Assembly (NCBI GenBank): GCA_024692105.1
Contig: JAILMZ010000035.1
Location: 1 to 30,496, forward strand
DNA length: 30,496 nucleotides
Reading direction: 5' to 3'
DNA from: Saccharofermentans sp.
Lineage (GTDB): Bacteria; Bacillota_A; Clostridia; Saccharofermentanales; Saccharofermentanaceae
The notes beneath the pieces are model-generated. The model worked only from the letters and a program-made list of their open reading frames with translations. It made no database searches and was not told where the DNA came from. The first letter of the stretch is position 1. Every line of letters starts with the position of its first letter. The translations under genes and the position numbers were made by a program. Below are positions 1-7,744 of the stretch, piece after piece.

Positions 1-105
1 TGTGCCTGTCTCTTTGTCGAGGGGTACGTTAAAGTCTACACGAACGATAACGCGCTTACCTGCAACGTTCAGATCTTCGACACTCTTCTTGTCATACATT
101 GCCAT
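1..105 (-). CDS. pgk: Phosphoglycerate kinase, N-terminal 35 residues (runs off the window)
   Basis: Read on the minus strand, translation from the ATG at 103-105 gives [12 protein letters not shown] followed by [14 protein letters not shown], the hallmark N-terminus of phosphoglycerate kinase, whose Arg and Asp in the RVDFN motif contact 3-phosphoglycerate. The enzyme interconverts 1,3-bisphosphoglycerate plus ADP with 3-phosphoglycerate plus ATP in glycolysis. An AGGAG sequence lies about 9 bases upstream of the start. A second in-frame ATG two codons later is possible but is placed less well. The gene continues leftwards out of the window, so nothing can be said about its downstream part. 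It is separated from the acyltransferase gene by a terminator and has its own candidate promoter. Confidence 0.93.
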   Translation of the reverse strand, partial: MAMYDKKSVEDLNVAGKRVIVRVDFNVPLDKETGT

Positions 106-183
106 GGATGTCACACTCCTAGTACTAGATTTGCTGTTAACCGGAAGGCATACTGCCCTCCTTAAACTTACGAGAGAATTATA
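106..183 (-). promoter_or_regulatory. Candidate pgk promoter and structured leader
   Basis: On the minus strand a perfect TATAAT (complement of 178-183) sits about 73 bases before the pgk start; the matching -35 region is poor. The leader between them holds an imperfect hairpin, GGAGGGCA, a GTA loop, then TGCCTTCC (about 144-162). A tiny ATG-CCT-TCC-GGT-TAA frame lies in its right arm. Whether either has a role is unknown. Confidence 0.45.
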
Positions 184-240
184 CTATCATCGCGCGTATT
201 ATTAAAGGCAGAAACGCGGCGGTTTTTTACCCGCTTTTAT

Positions 241-272
241 AAAAAACGGGGTGATTTCATCAAAATCACCCC
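241..272 (-). terminator. Rho-independent terminator of the acyltransferase gene
   Basis: A perfect 10-bp stem (248-257 pairs with 263-272, GGGGTGATTT with AAATCACCCC) with a 5-base loop is followed on the minus strand by a run of six T (241-246). It lies 26 bases beyond the acyltransferase stop codon and upstream of the pgk promoter, so it insulates the two transcripts. Confidence 0.9.
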
Positions 273-298
273 TATTGAAAATTATTTCACTTGAAAGA

Positions 299-1606
299 TC
301 ACTTGCGGCCGAGGAGCGAGACTATCTCGTGCACCTTGAACACCTGCTGTCCGTCCACATAGAACCTGTAGAGCTTGCCGGACTTGTCGTATATCTCGAA
401 ATACTTTCCGTAAGACGCCACAAGACCCTTCATGGTCTCGATCTCGAAGACTACCCTGACAGGCTCTGCTACCTTGGCAAGGTCCCTGTCCTTGTATTTC
501 GAGATGGGCTTGCCCTTCTTGTAGGGGATGCCGTCCTGCGCATCGCACTCGGTGCCTTCGTAGATGATCTCCTTGTTGGTGATCGTTACCTTGCCGCTGC
601 CGGACTTGGCAAAAGTGAACCTGTCGAAGACCTTGAACAGATCCGCTTCCAGCTCCATGCTGAAGCTGTCGTCCTTTATCTGCTCTGCGATGATGCCGCG
701 CTCCCACTGTGCCCACTTATGCAGGTCGTCGAAAACGACACACTTGGGATCCGCCGGTTCCAGAAGACCCGTGGGAAGTATCCTAACCGCATTGCCGCAG
801 TTGTTGCACTGAACAAGATCCTTCTTGCCGGAATCCATGAACTGCATGGTGAATTCCCTGTTGCATCTCGGGCAGGCATAAGCGATGTTCTGAAGACCTG
901 CTGCAGGCTTCTTGCTCTTATACTTCTGAGGGTGCTCGCGGATCCAGTCGTTCTCGTTGTAGTCGATGCCTTCAAGTATCCTCTGGTGGATCTCTTCTAC
1001 AGACATCTGAGCGACTTCCTCGGCATAGATCTTCTTAACGAACTCGGATGTGATCGGGCCTCTTCTCATCCCGGATCTGGACCATCTCGGCCAGCTCATG
1101 TATGCGCCGTGGATATGCTGGATGTAGATCGAAGCACCGGCCTTCTTGGCGAGCTTTGCGACGCCGTCGTCGAACTCTATCGACTTACCGTCAACGTGAC
1201 GCGTAGCCTCGGGATAGATGATGAGGACGCCCTTGCGCTTCATGACCTTCATCATTGCCTTAACGGCAGTGGTATCAACAACGAACTGCTTCTTGGGGAT
1301 CGCGCCTCCGAGCTTGAACCAGTGGCCCCATGCGGGTGCACGGAATACGAACTCGCCCGTTACGAAGTTCGCAGGTCTCGCCTTGGTAAGCTTGTTGGTG
1401 ATCATCGGGTCAAGATATGACGCGTGATTGGCTATTACGATGATAGGGCCTTCGTGGTTAACGAATTCCATATCGGGCTTTACTTTGATATGTGTATATG
1501 CACAGACGATCGGAACGAGGATATGTGATCCGACAAAACCGAACCAGAACTTGCTCGGCACGCATCCGATATCGTACTCGCGTTCTTTCTTTGCAGCTTC
1601 TGACAT
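299..1606 (-). CDS. PlsC-family acyltransferase with C-terminal zinc-ribbon extension
   Basis: The N-terminal part (about residues 20-190 of 435) is a lysophospholipid acyltransferase (PlsC/AGPAT) domain. It has the catalytic NHxxxxD motif as NHASYLD with His61 and Asp66, a hydrophobic segment at 21-40, and a PEATR acceptor-binding motif at 132-136 where EGTR is usual. Such enzymes transfer acyl chains from acyl-ACP or acyl-CoA to lysophosphatidate or related lysolipids at the membrane. Unlike a typical 200-250 residue PlsC, this protein continues with a zinc ribbon (CPRC at 245-248, CNNC at 267-270) and about 160 further residues of no family I recognise. The ATG at 1606 follows a GGAGAG. 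It is a single gene between clpC and pgk with terminators on both sides. The acyl substrate cannot be predicted. Confidence 0.82.
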   Translation of the reverse strand: MSEAAKKEREYDIGCVPSKFWFGFVGSHILVPIVCAYTHIKVKPDMEFVNHEGPIIVIANHASYLDPMITNKLTKARPANFVTGEFVFRAPAWGHWFKLGGAIPKKQFVVDTTAVKAMMKVMKRKGVLIIYPEATRHVDGKSIEFDDGVAKLAKKAGASIYIQHIHGAYMSWPRWSRSGMRRGPITSEFVKKIYAEEVAQMSVEEIHQRILEGIDYNENDWIREHPQKYKSKKPAAGLQNIAYACPRCNREFTMQFMDSGKKDLVQCNNCGNAVRILPTGLLEPADPKCVVFDDLHKWAQWERGIIAEQIKDDSFSMELEADLFKVFDRFTFAKSGSGKVTITNKEIIYEGTECDAQDGIPYKKGKPISKYKDRDLAKVAEPVRVVFEIETMKGLVASYGKYFEIYDKSGKLYRFYVDGQQVFKVHEIVSLLGRK

Positions 1607-1661
1607 TATGCTATGCTCTCCGTGTTTTAATTAAAGATCAAAACGTCGTAGATTATACAAC

Positions 1662-1695
1662 AAAAAAAGGGGCTTTGCCTTATTGCAAGCCCCTT
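1662..1695 (-). terminator. Rho-independent terminator after clpC
   Basis: Inverted repeat AAGGGGCTTGC...GCAAAGCCCCTT (1667-1695), followed on the minus strand by a T-rich run through 1662, 32 bases beyond the clpC stop. It closes the ctsR-mcsA-mcsB-clpC operon. A TATAAT-like box for the next gene overlaps its far side (complement of 1652-1657), without a convincing -35. Confidence 0.9.
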
Positions 1696-1726
1696 CTCAG
1701 TAAAGCTGTAGACTCTAAAGAATTCC

Positions 1727-4399
1727 TTATGCTTCTTTCTTTTCCGTTCCTTCATCGATCACCGGAGTCTCTTCCTCTGTCTTAAGAGGTCCGCCGTCAC
1801 GGATGATGATTACTTTTCCGTTCTCTTCAGCCGCACCTGATGCTATGAGCGCTTCGGGGTCCGTGCTCTCGACAGCGTCGATGATCGCAAGGTGTCCCGG
1901 CTTCGCGATGCCGTCGAGCATAGCCTCCGAGAAACGGTCCTCGACCATCGATGTGATGACTCTTCTTAAAGGTCTTGCACCGTACTGCGGATCGTAGCCC
2001 TTCAACGCGAGAAGCTCCTTTGCACTCTGCGTGAGTTCGATGTCCATGCCGAGATCCCTGATCCTCTTGCCGACCTGGTTCATCAGGATGTCGACGATCT
2101 GGATGAGTGAATCCTTGCCGAGCATGCGGAAGAAGATTATCTCGTCGACACGGTTGACGAATTCCGGTGAGAACGATTTCTTGAGTTCGTCTATTACGAC
2201 CTTCTTTGCTTCGTCATATGACTTGCCGCCGTAAAGGCCTTCTCTTGAGAGTTCATCAGTATCGCTCTCGTCACCTACGGAGAAACCGATCTTCCTTCCC
2301 TCGCTTCCCGTCAGCATCCTTGCACCGATGTTCGATGTCATGATGATGATGGTATTTCTGAAATCGACCGTTCTGCCGTGACCGTCAGTCAGACGTCCGT
2401 CGTCAAGGACCTGGAGCATCGTGTTGAATATCTCGGGGTGTGCCTTCTCGATCTCGTCGAAAAGAACTACCGAATAAGGATGTCTCCTGACTGCTTCGGT
2501 AAGCTGTCCGCCTTCGTCATATCCGACATATCCCGGAGGAGCACCGATGAGTCTCGTAACGTCATTCTTTTCCATGTACTCTGACATGTCGATCCTGACG
2601 AGTGCAGTCTCGTTGCCGAACATTACTTCCGCAAGCGCCTTCGCAAGTTCTGTCTTACCTACGCCCGTAGTACCGAGGAAAATGAATGTGCCCGAAGGTC
2701 TCTTCTCGTCCTTCAATCCGAGTCTTCCTCTCCTGATCGCCTTCGCGATCGCGGTAACTGCCTCGTCCTGTCCGATGACTCTCTTCTTCAATTCACTCTC
2801 GAGGTTCTTGAGTTTCTCCGCATCTGTCTCGGTTATCTTTGTGACCGGTATTCCTGTCCACTGTGCAAGAACGTTTGCAACGTCATCGACATCAAGCGTA
2901 CCCGTGAATCCTTCGCTGTCAGGTGCGGTCTTGGACTCGAGAGAATCCAGGCGCGCCTTGAGCTTGTCTGCTTCATCCTTGTACTGCTGCGCTTTCTCGA
3001 ATTCCATGTTATCGGCAGCAGCCTTCTTGTCGGCTTCCACCTCCCCGATCTTCTTCTCAAGTTCTTTTCTTGCCTTGGAGTCAGCGTAGTTGATGCGTTT
3101 CGCGGCAGCTGCCTCGTCGACCAGGTCGATTGCCTTGTCCGGCAGGAACCTGTCGGAGACATAACGTGATGAGAGCCTTACCGACTGCTCGAGAACGTCG
3201 TCGGGGATCCTGATCTTGTGGTGCTCTTCGTACTTCGCGCGCAGGCCCTTCATGATGGCGATGGCATCGGGTACTGAAGGCTCGTTGACCATGACCTTCT
3301 GGAAACGTCTCTCAAGAGCGTGGTCCTTCTCGATAAATTTTGCATACTCGTCAAGAGTCGTCGCACCGATGACTCTGAGTTCGTTCTTCGCGAGCAGCGG
3401 CTTCATGAGATTTGCTGCATCCATGGCTCCGCCGTCGGACTCACCTGCGCCGACAAGAGTGTGGATCTCGTCGATGAACAGGATGACGTTCGGATCGTTG
3501 ACTGCTTCTTCGAGCATGCTCTTGATGCGCTCTTCGAAGTCGCCCCTGTATTTTGAACCTGCCACCATGGAACCCATGTCCATGCTGTAGACGGTCTTGC
3601 CCTTGATGATATCGGGCACGTCGTCCTCTGCTATCTTCAGTGCAAGACCTTCTGCGATGGCCGTCTTACCAACACCCGGATCGCCTACGAGGCAGGGGTT
3701 GTTCTTCGTGCGGCGCGCGAGGATCTGCATGACGCGGTTGATCTCTTCTTCTCTGCCGATGACGGGATCGATCTTTCCTGCCTTGGCTGCTTCGGTAAGA
3801 TTCTTTCCGTACTTCTCGAGAGTCTTCTGTCCGCCCTTGCCGCCCTTAGGCTTCAAGGGTGACTTCTTGGGACCTGATTCGGCACCGAAAGGAAGGCCGT
3901 CGCCGCCTTCTGCTTCATCGTCATCTCCGGGCTGGTCTCCGCCGCTGAATATCTCTATCAGGGCAGTCTTTATTCCTTCGAGGTCACAGCCGCCTTCCCT
4001 CAGTGCGTTGAACACTTCGGGGTGATTGCTGACCTTTCTCGACAGCAGCACGAAAAGCATGTGCTCGGGGCACACCGTTCCTTTGCTCCTGGTCTTCCTG
4101 GACACATCGGAACTGTAGGTCAGGATCCTTTTGACATCGATCCTGAGCTGTCCGAAAGCCTTGTCCGCCATGAGCTTCATCGTCTCTCTGTCCATGTCGG
4201 TCTCGAATCCCGAGATGCCCATTGCTTCCTTAAGAGCATCCATGTTCTGCGTGTTGTCCGCTATGATGTCCTTTACAACAGTATCGGCGCAGATCATCGC
4301 AGAGAAGATCAAGGTGTCTCTTATAAGCGGAGTGTGTTTTGTCTCTGCTATCTCACATGCAACGGCCAGGATCTTAGCCGAATCTTCGGAAATTCTCAT
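1727..4399 (-). CDS. clpC: ATP-dependent Clp protease ATPase subunit ClpC
   Basis: This 890-residue class I Clp/Hsp100 ATPase unfolds substrates and feeds them to ClpP. Domains in order: a divergent Clp_N region (about 1-150), a Gly/Asp/Lys-rich linker (150-190), AAA+ module 1 with Walker A GDPGVGKT at 239-246 and Walker B ILFIDEIH at 306-313, a middle region with a UVR-like coiled coil (about 455-490), AAA+ module 2 with Walker A GTTGVGKT at 576-583 and Walker B at 644-651, and a D2-small C-terminal domain. The tail after about 850 is acidic. The start lies one base past the mcsB stop, so the two are coupled. It is the last gene of the CtsR operon, the usual order in Firmicutes. In that group ClpC needs adaptors such as MecA or McsB to assemble; the McsB here looks altered. 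Confidence 0.97.
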   Translation of the reverse strand: MRISEDSAKILAVACEIAETKHTPLIRDTLIFSAMICADTVVKDIIADNTQNMDALKEAMGISGFETDMDRETMKLMADKAFGQLRIDVKRILTYSSDVSRKTRSKGTVCPEHMLFVLLSRKVSNHPEVFNALREGGCDLEGIKTALIEIFSGGDQPGDDDEAEGGDGLPFGAESGPKKSPLKPKGGKGGQKTLEKYGKNLTEAAKAGKIDPVIGREEEINRVMQILARRTKNNPCLVGDPGVGKTAIAEGLALKIAEDDVPDIIKGKTVYSMDMGSMVAGSKYRGDFEERIKSMLEEAVNDPNVILFIDEIHTLVGAGESDGGAMDAANLMKPLLAKNELRVIGATTLDEYAKFIEKDHALERRFQKVMVNEPSVPDAIAIMKGLRAKYEEHHKIRIPDDVLEQSVRLSSRYVSDRFLPDKAIDLVDEAAAAKRINYADSKARKELEKKIGEVEADKKAAADNMEFEKAQQYKDEADKLKARLDSLESKTAPDSEGFTGTLDVDDVANVLAQWTGIPVTKITETDAEKLKNLESELKKRVIGQDEAVTAIAKAIRRGRLGLKDEKRPSGTFIFLGTTGVGKTELAKALAEVMFGNETALVRIDMSEYMEKNDVTRLIGAPPGYVGYDEGGQLTEAVRRHPYSVVLFDEIEKAHPEIFNTMLQVLDDGRLTDGHGRTVDFRNTIIIMTSNIGARMLTGSEGRKIGFSVGDESDTDELSREGLYGGKSYDEAKKVVIDELKKSFSPEFVNRVDEIIFFRMLGKDSLIQIVDILMNQVGKRIRDLGMDIELTQSAKELLALKGYDPQYGARPLRRVITSMVEDRFSEAMLDGIAKPGHLAIIDAVESTDPEALIASGAAEENGKVIIIRDGGPLKTEEETPVIDEGTEKKEA

Positions 4400-4400
4400 A

Positions 4401-5435
4401 TCAGTCTTCCCCCTTCAGTATCGTCTTGACTTTGGCTGCACGTATCACTGCTGCGTCGTTGCCGCCACGCTTTGCTGCCGGAATGAATTCCCAGCATGTA
4501 TCCTGTGTAAGTTTGTTTATCTGCTCCCAGGTGATCTTGATCTGTCCGCCGTCATCGTATTCCTTGTAGAGCCTCAGAGAGTTAAGTGCATCACTTGCTT
4601 CCTTGCGAGTAATCATTCCCGCATATTTGAGAAGTCCGTATGCTCTTCCGTACATGTCTGAGATCTGCACTTTGTTCTTCGTCGCAAGTTTCTCTCTTAA
4701 TGTGCGCTCGAACTGGATCACATTGTCGAGGAGGAGTTTTCCGCGCTCGATGATCTCATCTTCAGACACGCCCAATGTGCTTACGCTTGCAAGTATGTAT
4801 ACACACGAATTGCCGAGTTCTCCCTGCTCTGCAAACGGATAGATATCCCAGTGGTAATGCTCGACTCTCTCCCTAAGGGCGGAGAGGGCACCGTTGCTCT
4901 TTGCGATCGCTGGGATCGCGACCGTATACAGCATCCTGAAGCCCGTTCCCGTGAGCTTGATGTCCGATGTCAGGAAGCCGAATTTGTCAGAGTATGCCAT
5001 GTCGAGTTTCTTCTCGAGGCCTACTGCGATCGACTCTGCTTTCGCATAAACAGAAGGGTCATTGCCCGATGCCATCGCCCTGATCGTGATGTGCTCCGTC
5101 GATCCGAGGACAATGCTGAGTCCCGCATCATCGTTGTAGTAGATGCGCTTGTGGTCGGGATTTTTGATGATGTACATGTTCTTTCCGAACAACTGTGATT
5201 CCGGAGTAAGAAGGCTGTCGTCATTTTCCGTTCCGCTGCTCAGAGCGCCTGCAGACCAGAGCTTGCCCGTGACCGACTTGTCCACTGCGGCATCCACCTG
5301 TTCCGTGAGGCTTCCGAAATCACCTTCCGACATCTTCTTCGTGAAGTTATAACCTTTTACGTTCCTGACGATGAATGCCTTGGAGGACAGGACTACATCC
5401 TGGTCTTTACCGTATTTCTCGTACCACATTGACAT
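4401..5435 (-). CDS. mcsB: McsB-like protein, phosphagen-kinase fold, probably catalytically impaired
   Basis: By position between mcsA and clpC and by weak but collinear similarity this is McsB, the protein-arginine kinase that marks proteins for ClpCP. I place the start at the ATG at 5435 (MSMWYEKYGK, 344 residues) because an AAAGGAGG lies 9 bases upstream; an upstream in-frame Met overlaps mcsA and has no such site. Compared with Bacillus subtilis McsB as I remember it, key residues are changed. SSRIRLARN reads SSKAFIVRN (17-25), EHIRI reads EHITI (114-118), TSCPTN reads TSDIKL (156-161, losing the active-site Cys), and the YGEGSEA loop reads YPFAEQGE (199-206). The C-terminal RDxxR pocket also seems absent. 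GTGFR (163-167) is kept. It may therefore be a scaffolding pseudokinase. Name confident, activity doubtful. Confidence 0.82.
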   Translation of the reverse strand: MSMWYEKYGKDQDVVLSSKAFIVRNVKGYNFTKKMSEGDFGSLTEQVDAAVDKSVTGKLWSAGALSSGTENDDSLLTPESQLFGKNMYIIKNPDHKRIYYNDDAGLSIVLGSTEHITIRAMASGNDPSVYAKAESIAVGLEKKLDMAYSDKFGFLTSDIKLTGTGFRMLYTVAIPAIAKSNGALSALRERVEHYHWDIYPFAEQGELGNSCVYILASVSTLGVSEDEIIERGKLLLDNVIQFERTLREKLATKNKVQISDMYGRAYGLLKYAGMITRKEASDALNSLRLYKEYDDGGQIKITWEQINKLTQDTCWEFIPAAKRGGNDAAVIRAAKVKTILKGED

Positions 5436-5436
5436 A

Positions 5437-6075
5437 TCACTCGCCCTCCTTTCTTCCCTTGAGTTCATCTCTCAGGCGGATAGCGAGCTGATAGTTCTCG
5501 AACTTGGTCGCAAGCCTGATGCCTTCGTTAAGTTCTTCGTCAGTAAGCATTCCGATATCTGCTTTGGAGAGCTTCTCCAGCTTCTTCTCGTCGCTGACGG
5601 CTTCCTTGTCGTTTTCCTTAACTTCCGCTTCCTCTTTTGCTTCTTCGGCGGGAGCCTCTTCCTTTTTCTCAGCGGACTCGTCTTCCATGATTCCGCTGTC
5701 GGCGATCATGCCCTGACCGGGAGTGCGTCCTGCATATTCATCAGCACCCTGCTGTCTGAACATCTCCTTGATGACGAAATCGCCAAATGTGTTATAGCAC
5801 TCTATGCATCCAACCTCGCCTTTGTTCTCGAATTCCCGTAGGGACATGCCGCACTTGGGGCACGTGAGCGCGCTGTTACCGAAATCGAGATCGGCCATCT
5901 TAACAAAGCTGCTCGCAATCTCATCAAGAGGAGCAAATGCCGCACCGAGGAATTCTTCAGGATTCCTGAGATACCTGTCATATCCGAGTTCTTTTACACA
6001 GTCTTCGCAATAGACTGCACCATTGACCTTTATGATCTTATTTGTTACTTCCGCTCCGCATCTGGAACATCTCAT
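5437..6075 (-). CDS. mcsA: McsA, zinc-finger activator of McsB
   Basis: McsA binds zinc, activates McsB and modulates CtsR in Firmicute heat-shock control. The protein shows four CxxC pairs, Cys3/6, Cys23/26, Cys72/75 and Cys90/93, making two zinc-binding modules. An acidic Glu/Lys-rich linker follows (about 125-165), then a C-terminal UVR motif (about 175-212) of the kind shared with ClpC and UvrB. I prefer the ATG at 6075 (MRCSRCG): the AAAGGAG lies 9 bases before it, while the upstream ATG at 6084 directly abuts the Shine-Dalgarno sequence. It sits 14 bases after ctsR and its TGA is one base before the mcsB ATG, so translation is likely coupled. Confidence 0.94.
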   Translation of the reverse strand: MRCSRCGAEVTNKIIKVNGAVYCEDCVKELGYDRYLRNPEEFLGAAFAPLDEIASSFVKMADLDFGNSALTCPKCGMSLREFENKGEVGCIECYNTFGDFVIKEMFRQQGADEYAGRTPGQGMIADSGIMEDESAEKKEEAPAEEAKEEAEVKENDKEAVSDEKKLEKLSKADIGMLTDEELNEGIRLATKFENYQLAIRLRDELKGRKEGE

Positions 6076-6089
6076 ACTAATCATCTCCT

Positions 6090-6551
6090 TTACTTGATCA
6101 TCAAACCGAGCAACGCATTCTTGAATATGTCTGCTCTTACGACCGATCTGATATCCGAATCGACCTTTGCAAGCGACCTGTCGGATACCGCAGCCATTAT
6201 CGCCGTTCCTTCCTTGGCACTCATCGCGCCTACCGACACGGCATTCGTAAGGAACGTCTTCGCCTGGCTCTGAGTGAGATCGTCTCCGACCGCATCGAGG
6301 ATCGCCTTAAGATAATCATCCGGTCCGAGATGCTGGATCCTGGTTATCGTGATCTGTCCGCCGCCGCCTCTTCTGCTCTCGACTATATAGCCGTTGCCGC
6401 TTGAGAACCTCGTACTGAGTACGTATGTGATCTGCGATGGCACGCAATTTGCCTGCTCTGCCAGAATGCTTCTGTTAATGGTTGCCTGACCGTCGTTCTC
6501 ATCGATCATATCCTTGATCATCGCTTCAATAACATCGACCAGTCTTGCCAT
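6090..6551 (-). CDS. ctsR: Transcriptional repressor CtsR
   Basis: CtsR is the dimeric winged-helix repressor of class III heat-shock genes. The N-terminal half contains the CVPSQITYVLSTRF recognition-helix region and the ESRRGGGG wing (about residues 35-65), whose glycine-rich tip senses heat. The C-terminal half is the dimerisation domain, which McsB phosphorylates in Bacillus. The frame is open 180 bases further upstream, but the ATG at 6551 (MARLVDVIEAM, 153 residues) matches the family length and is preceded by AAGGAGG. The extra upstream codons would run through the promoter and operators. It is the first gene of the operon and is surely autoregulated through the heptads just upstream. 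Confidence 0.96.
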   Translation of the reverse strand: MARLVDVIEAMIKDMIDENDGQATINRSILAEQANCVPSQITYVLSTRFSSGNGYIVESRRGGGGQITITRIQHLGPDDYLKAILDAVGDDLTQSQAKTFLTNAVSVGAMSAKEGTAIMAAVSDRSLAKVDSDIRSVVRADIFKNALLGLMIK

Positions 6552-6578
6552 CTGACATTCCTCCTTCCCAAAGACAAT

Positions 6579-6601
6579 TTTGACTTTGACTTTCTTTGAC
6601 A
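6579..6601 (-). promoter_or_regulatory. CtsR operator, downstream site (tandem heptads)
   Basis: Read on the minus strand, GTCAAA-GAA-AGTCAAA matches the CtsR consensus RGTCAAA-NAN-RGTCAAA (complement of 6585-6601). A third overlapping GTCAAA (6579-6585) directly abuts it. The site covers the expected transcription start region. Confidence 0.88.
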
Positions 6602-6606
6602 ATTCG

Positions 6607-6635
6607 ATTATCGTACTGCCTCTAGTGTTTGTCAA
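6607..6635 (-). promoter_or_regulatory. SigA-type promoter of the ctsR operon
   Basis: On the minus strand a perfect -35 TTGACA (complement of 6630-6635) is followed after exactly 17 bases by GATAAT (complement of 6607-6612), about 56 bases before the ctsR ATG. CtsR boxes lie on both sides. Confidence 0.85.
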
Positions 6636-6642
6636 TAACAAG

Positions 6643-6659
6643 TTTGACTTTTTTTGATA
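6643..6659 (-). promoter_or_regulatory. CtsR operator, upstream site
   Basis: TATCAAA-AAA-AGTCAAA on the minus strand is a one-mismatch CtsR heptad pair located 7 bases upstream of the -35 box. With the downstream site it brackets the promoter. Confidence 0.75.
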
Positions 6660-6740
6660 TTCGTTTCTTGGGTGCGCCTTGGCGCTACGGTTTTGTAGTG
6701 CATTTTGTTGGTTTTTGTCGGGTTCGGCCAAGCACTTTGA

Positions 6741-6860
6741 GACTGTTTCAATCTCGTTTCAATAAATCCAAAATAACGGAACAATCTTGAAACCAAAGGC
6801 TTTCGTTTCAATTTGGTTTCAAGATTTCCCTTTTTATGAAACGCATATGAAACGATGTCG
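6741..6860. repeat. Two diverged 60-bp tandem modules of GTTTCA motifs (iteron-like array)
   Basis: Hexamers GTTTCA (+) or TGAAAC (reverse) occur at 6745+, 6756+, 6788-, 6805+, 6816+, 6837- and 6848-, with a degenerate CGGAAC at 6777-. Positions 6745, 6756, 6777 and 6788 are repeated exactly 60 bases later at 6805, 6816, 6837 and 6848. Each module is therefore two direct sites 11 bp apart facing two reverse sites 11 bp apart. Between the modules is a perfect 15-bp inverted repeat (6783-6797 with 6812-6826, loop 14). A ninth GTTTCA lies at 6893-6898. The 11-bp spacing puts paired sites on one face of the helix, as in operators or replication iterons. The array lies between ctsR and the divergent nuclease-like gene; this 365-base gap otherwise holds only the ctsR control sites. 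Confidence 0.75.
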
Positions 6861-6904
6861 TTTTTGTCGAGTTTTTGCCATAGAAATCTGCAGTTTCAAC
6901 GCTC

Positions 6905-6910
6905 TAGAAT
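6905..6910 (+). promoter_or_regulatory. Possible -10 box of a leaderless nuclease-like gene
   Basis: TAGAAT ends 6 bases before the ATG at 6917, so a transcript from it would start at about the start codon. No Shine-Dalgarno sequence precedes that ATG, which fits leaderless expression. I see no convincing -35 box. Confidence 0.3.
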
Positions 6911-6916
6911 ATTCAT

Positions 6917-7696
6917 ATGAATGCTATAAAGACAAATTACATTCCAAGAGAATACTTGGCACTTAGAATCAACGCCTGCAAAATGGCTCTCGACAAATTG
7001 CCGATTACATCTCTCTCAACCAGATCAATCAGGGGAATTAAAACTCCTGTATGTTATGTTGATGATCATGCATATACCAACAAAAGCAAACTTGGCCAGC
7101 ACTATTTCGAACTTGCCGAGAAGCGTGAGCAATATCAGAGTGCGCTGGATGAAGCCCTGGCCTGTTGGCATTCATATTTTAAAGGTGCGGTGCCCGACGA
7201 CATAACTCCGAGGAAGGTAGTCAGGAAGTACATCAATCACATTGGTGAGCATGTAACACTCAACGGTGAGTTTTTTGAGTCGCTTAAGAATGATGCAAAC
7301 CCGGATTATCCAGAATCAAAGAAGTATTTCTTTAACGGCGTTTACTACAGGTCGGTGGCCGAGAAAGAGATTGCCGAGTTCTACACAATACACGGAATTC
7401 CGTTCAAGTATGAACCGGAGATATGGATAACAGGTATGAACAAACCCATTCATCCCGACTTTGTAATCTATATAAAAGAACTCGATTGCTGCAAAATCCA
7501 CGAACACCTTGGAATGATGAGTTTTGTAACTTATCTCAGGGTAACTAAGAACAAGTATGAGATGTACACGAACGCAGGCCTGATCCCAGGCTTCGACATT
7601 CTTTTCACCTACAATACCGATGAACTGCCATTTGACATCAGGATAATGTGGCCGCAACTGAACGCGATGGTCTACAGCTCACTGTTTGCAAAATAA
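6917..7696 (+). CDS. PD-(D/E)XK-like nuclease domain protein, orphan
   Basis: The 259-residue protein has an unrecognised basic, helical N-terminal half (about 1-145). Its C-terminal half has the pattern of a PD-(D/E)XK nuclease: YRSVAEKEIAEFY (helix with the first acidic residue), a Gly-Ile-Pro-Phe strand, then HPDFVIY (the Asp) and later HEHLGMM (the Glu), followed by a K-NKYEMYTNAGLIPG helix and a strand. That PDF...EHLGM arrangement is common in small Firmicute and phage nucleases and in nuclease tails of helicases. It is one of only two clear plus-strand genes, is richer in A/T than its neighbours, has no ribosome binding site, and is preceded by the GTTTCA array; these suggest acquisition. 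No methylase or partner is adjacent. The partner DNA and role (defence, repair or mobile remnant) are unknown. Confidence 0.62.
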   Translation: MNAIKTNYIPREYLALRINACKMALDKLPITSLSTRSIRGIKTPVCYVDDHAYTNKSKLGQHYFELAEKREQYQSALDEALACWHSYFKGAVPDDITPRKVVRKYINHIGEHVTLNGEFFESLKNDANPDYPESKKYFFNGVYYRSVAEKEIAEFYTIHGIPFKYEPEIWITGMNKPIHPDFVIYIKELDCCKIHEHLGMMSFVTYLRVTKNKYEMYTNAGLIPGFDILFTYNTDELPFDIRIMWPQLNAMVYSSLFAK

Positions 7697-7697
7697 A

Positions 7698-7717
7698 GAG
7701 GCCGCAGGAGCGGCCTC
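7698..7717 (-). terminator. Terminator between convergent genes
   Basis: A perfect 8-bp stem GAGGCCGC/GCGGCCTC with a 4-base loop lies 1 base after the nuclease-like gene. On the minus strand it is followed by TTTATTTTGC, so it best serves the DUF1846 gene. It could also stop plus-strand transcripts, although no T-run follows on that side. Confidence 0.75.
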
Positions 7718-7744
7718 GTAACTGATTCTCTTACAGCAGAAATT

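Noticed and set aside
251..1420. A 389-codon open frame on the plus strand
   Set aside because: It lies wholly antisense to the PlsC-type gene, which has family motifs, a ribosome binding site and a terminator; the plus frame has neither motifs nor a start signal.
6552..6731. Sixty extra N-terminal codons of ctsR
   Set aside because: They would run through the -35/-10 promoter and both CtsR operators, and the shorter start has AAGGAGG and matches family length.
6741..6900. Possible CRISPR array, because GTTTCAAT resembles the end of some CRISPR repeats
   Set aside because: The repeats are 6-8 bases in both orientations at 11-bp spacing, without constant 25-37 base repeats or unique spacers, and no cas genes are present.
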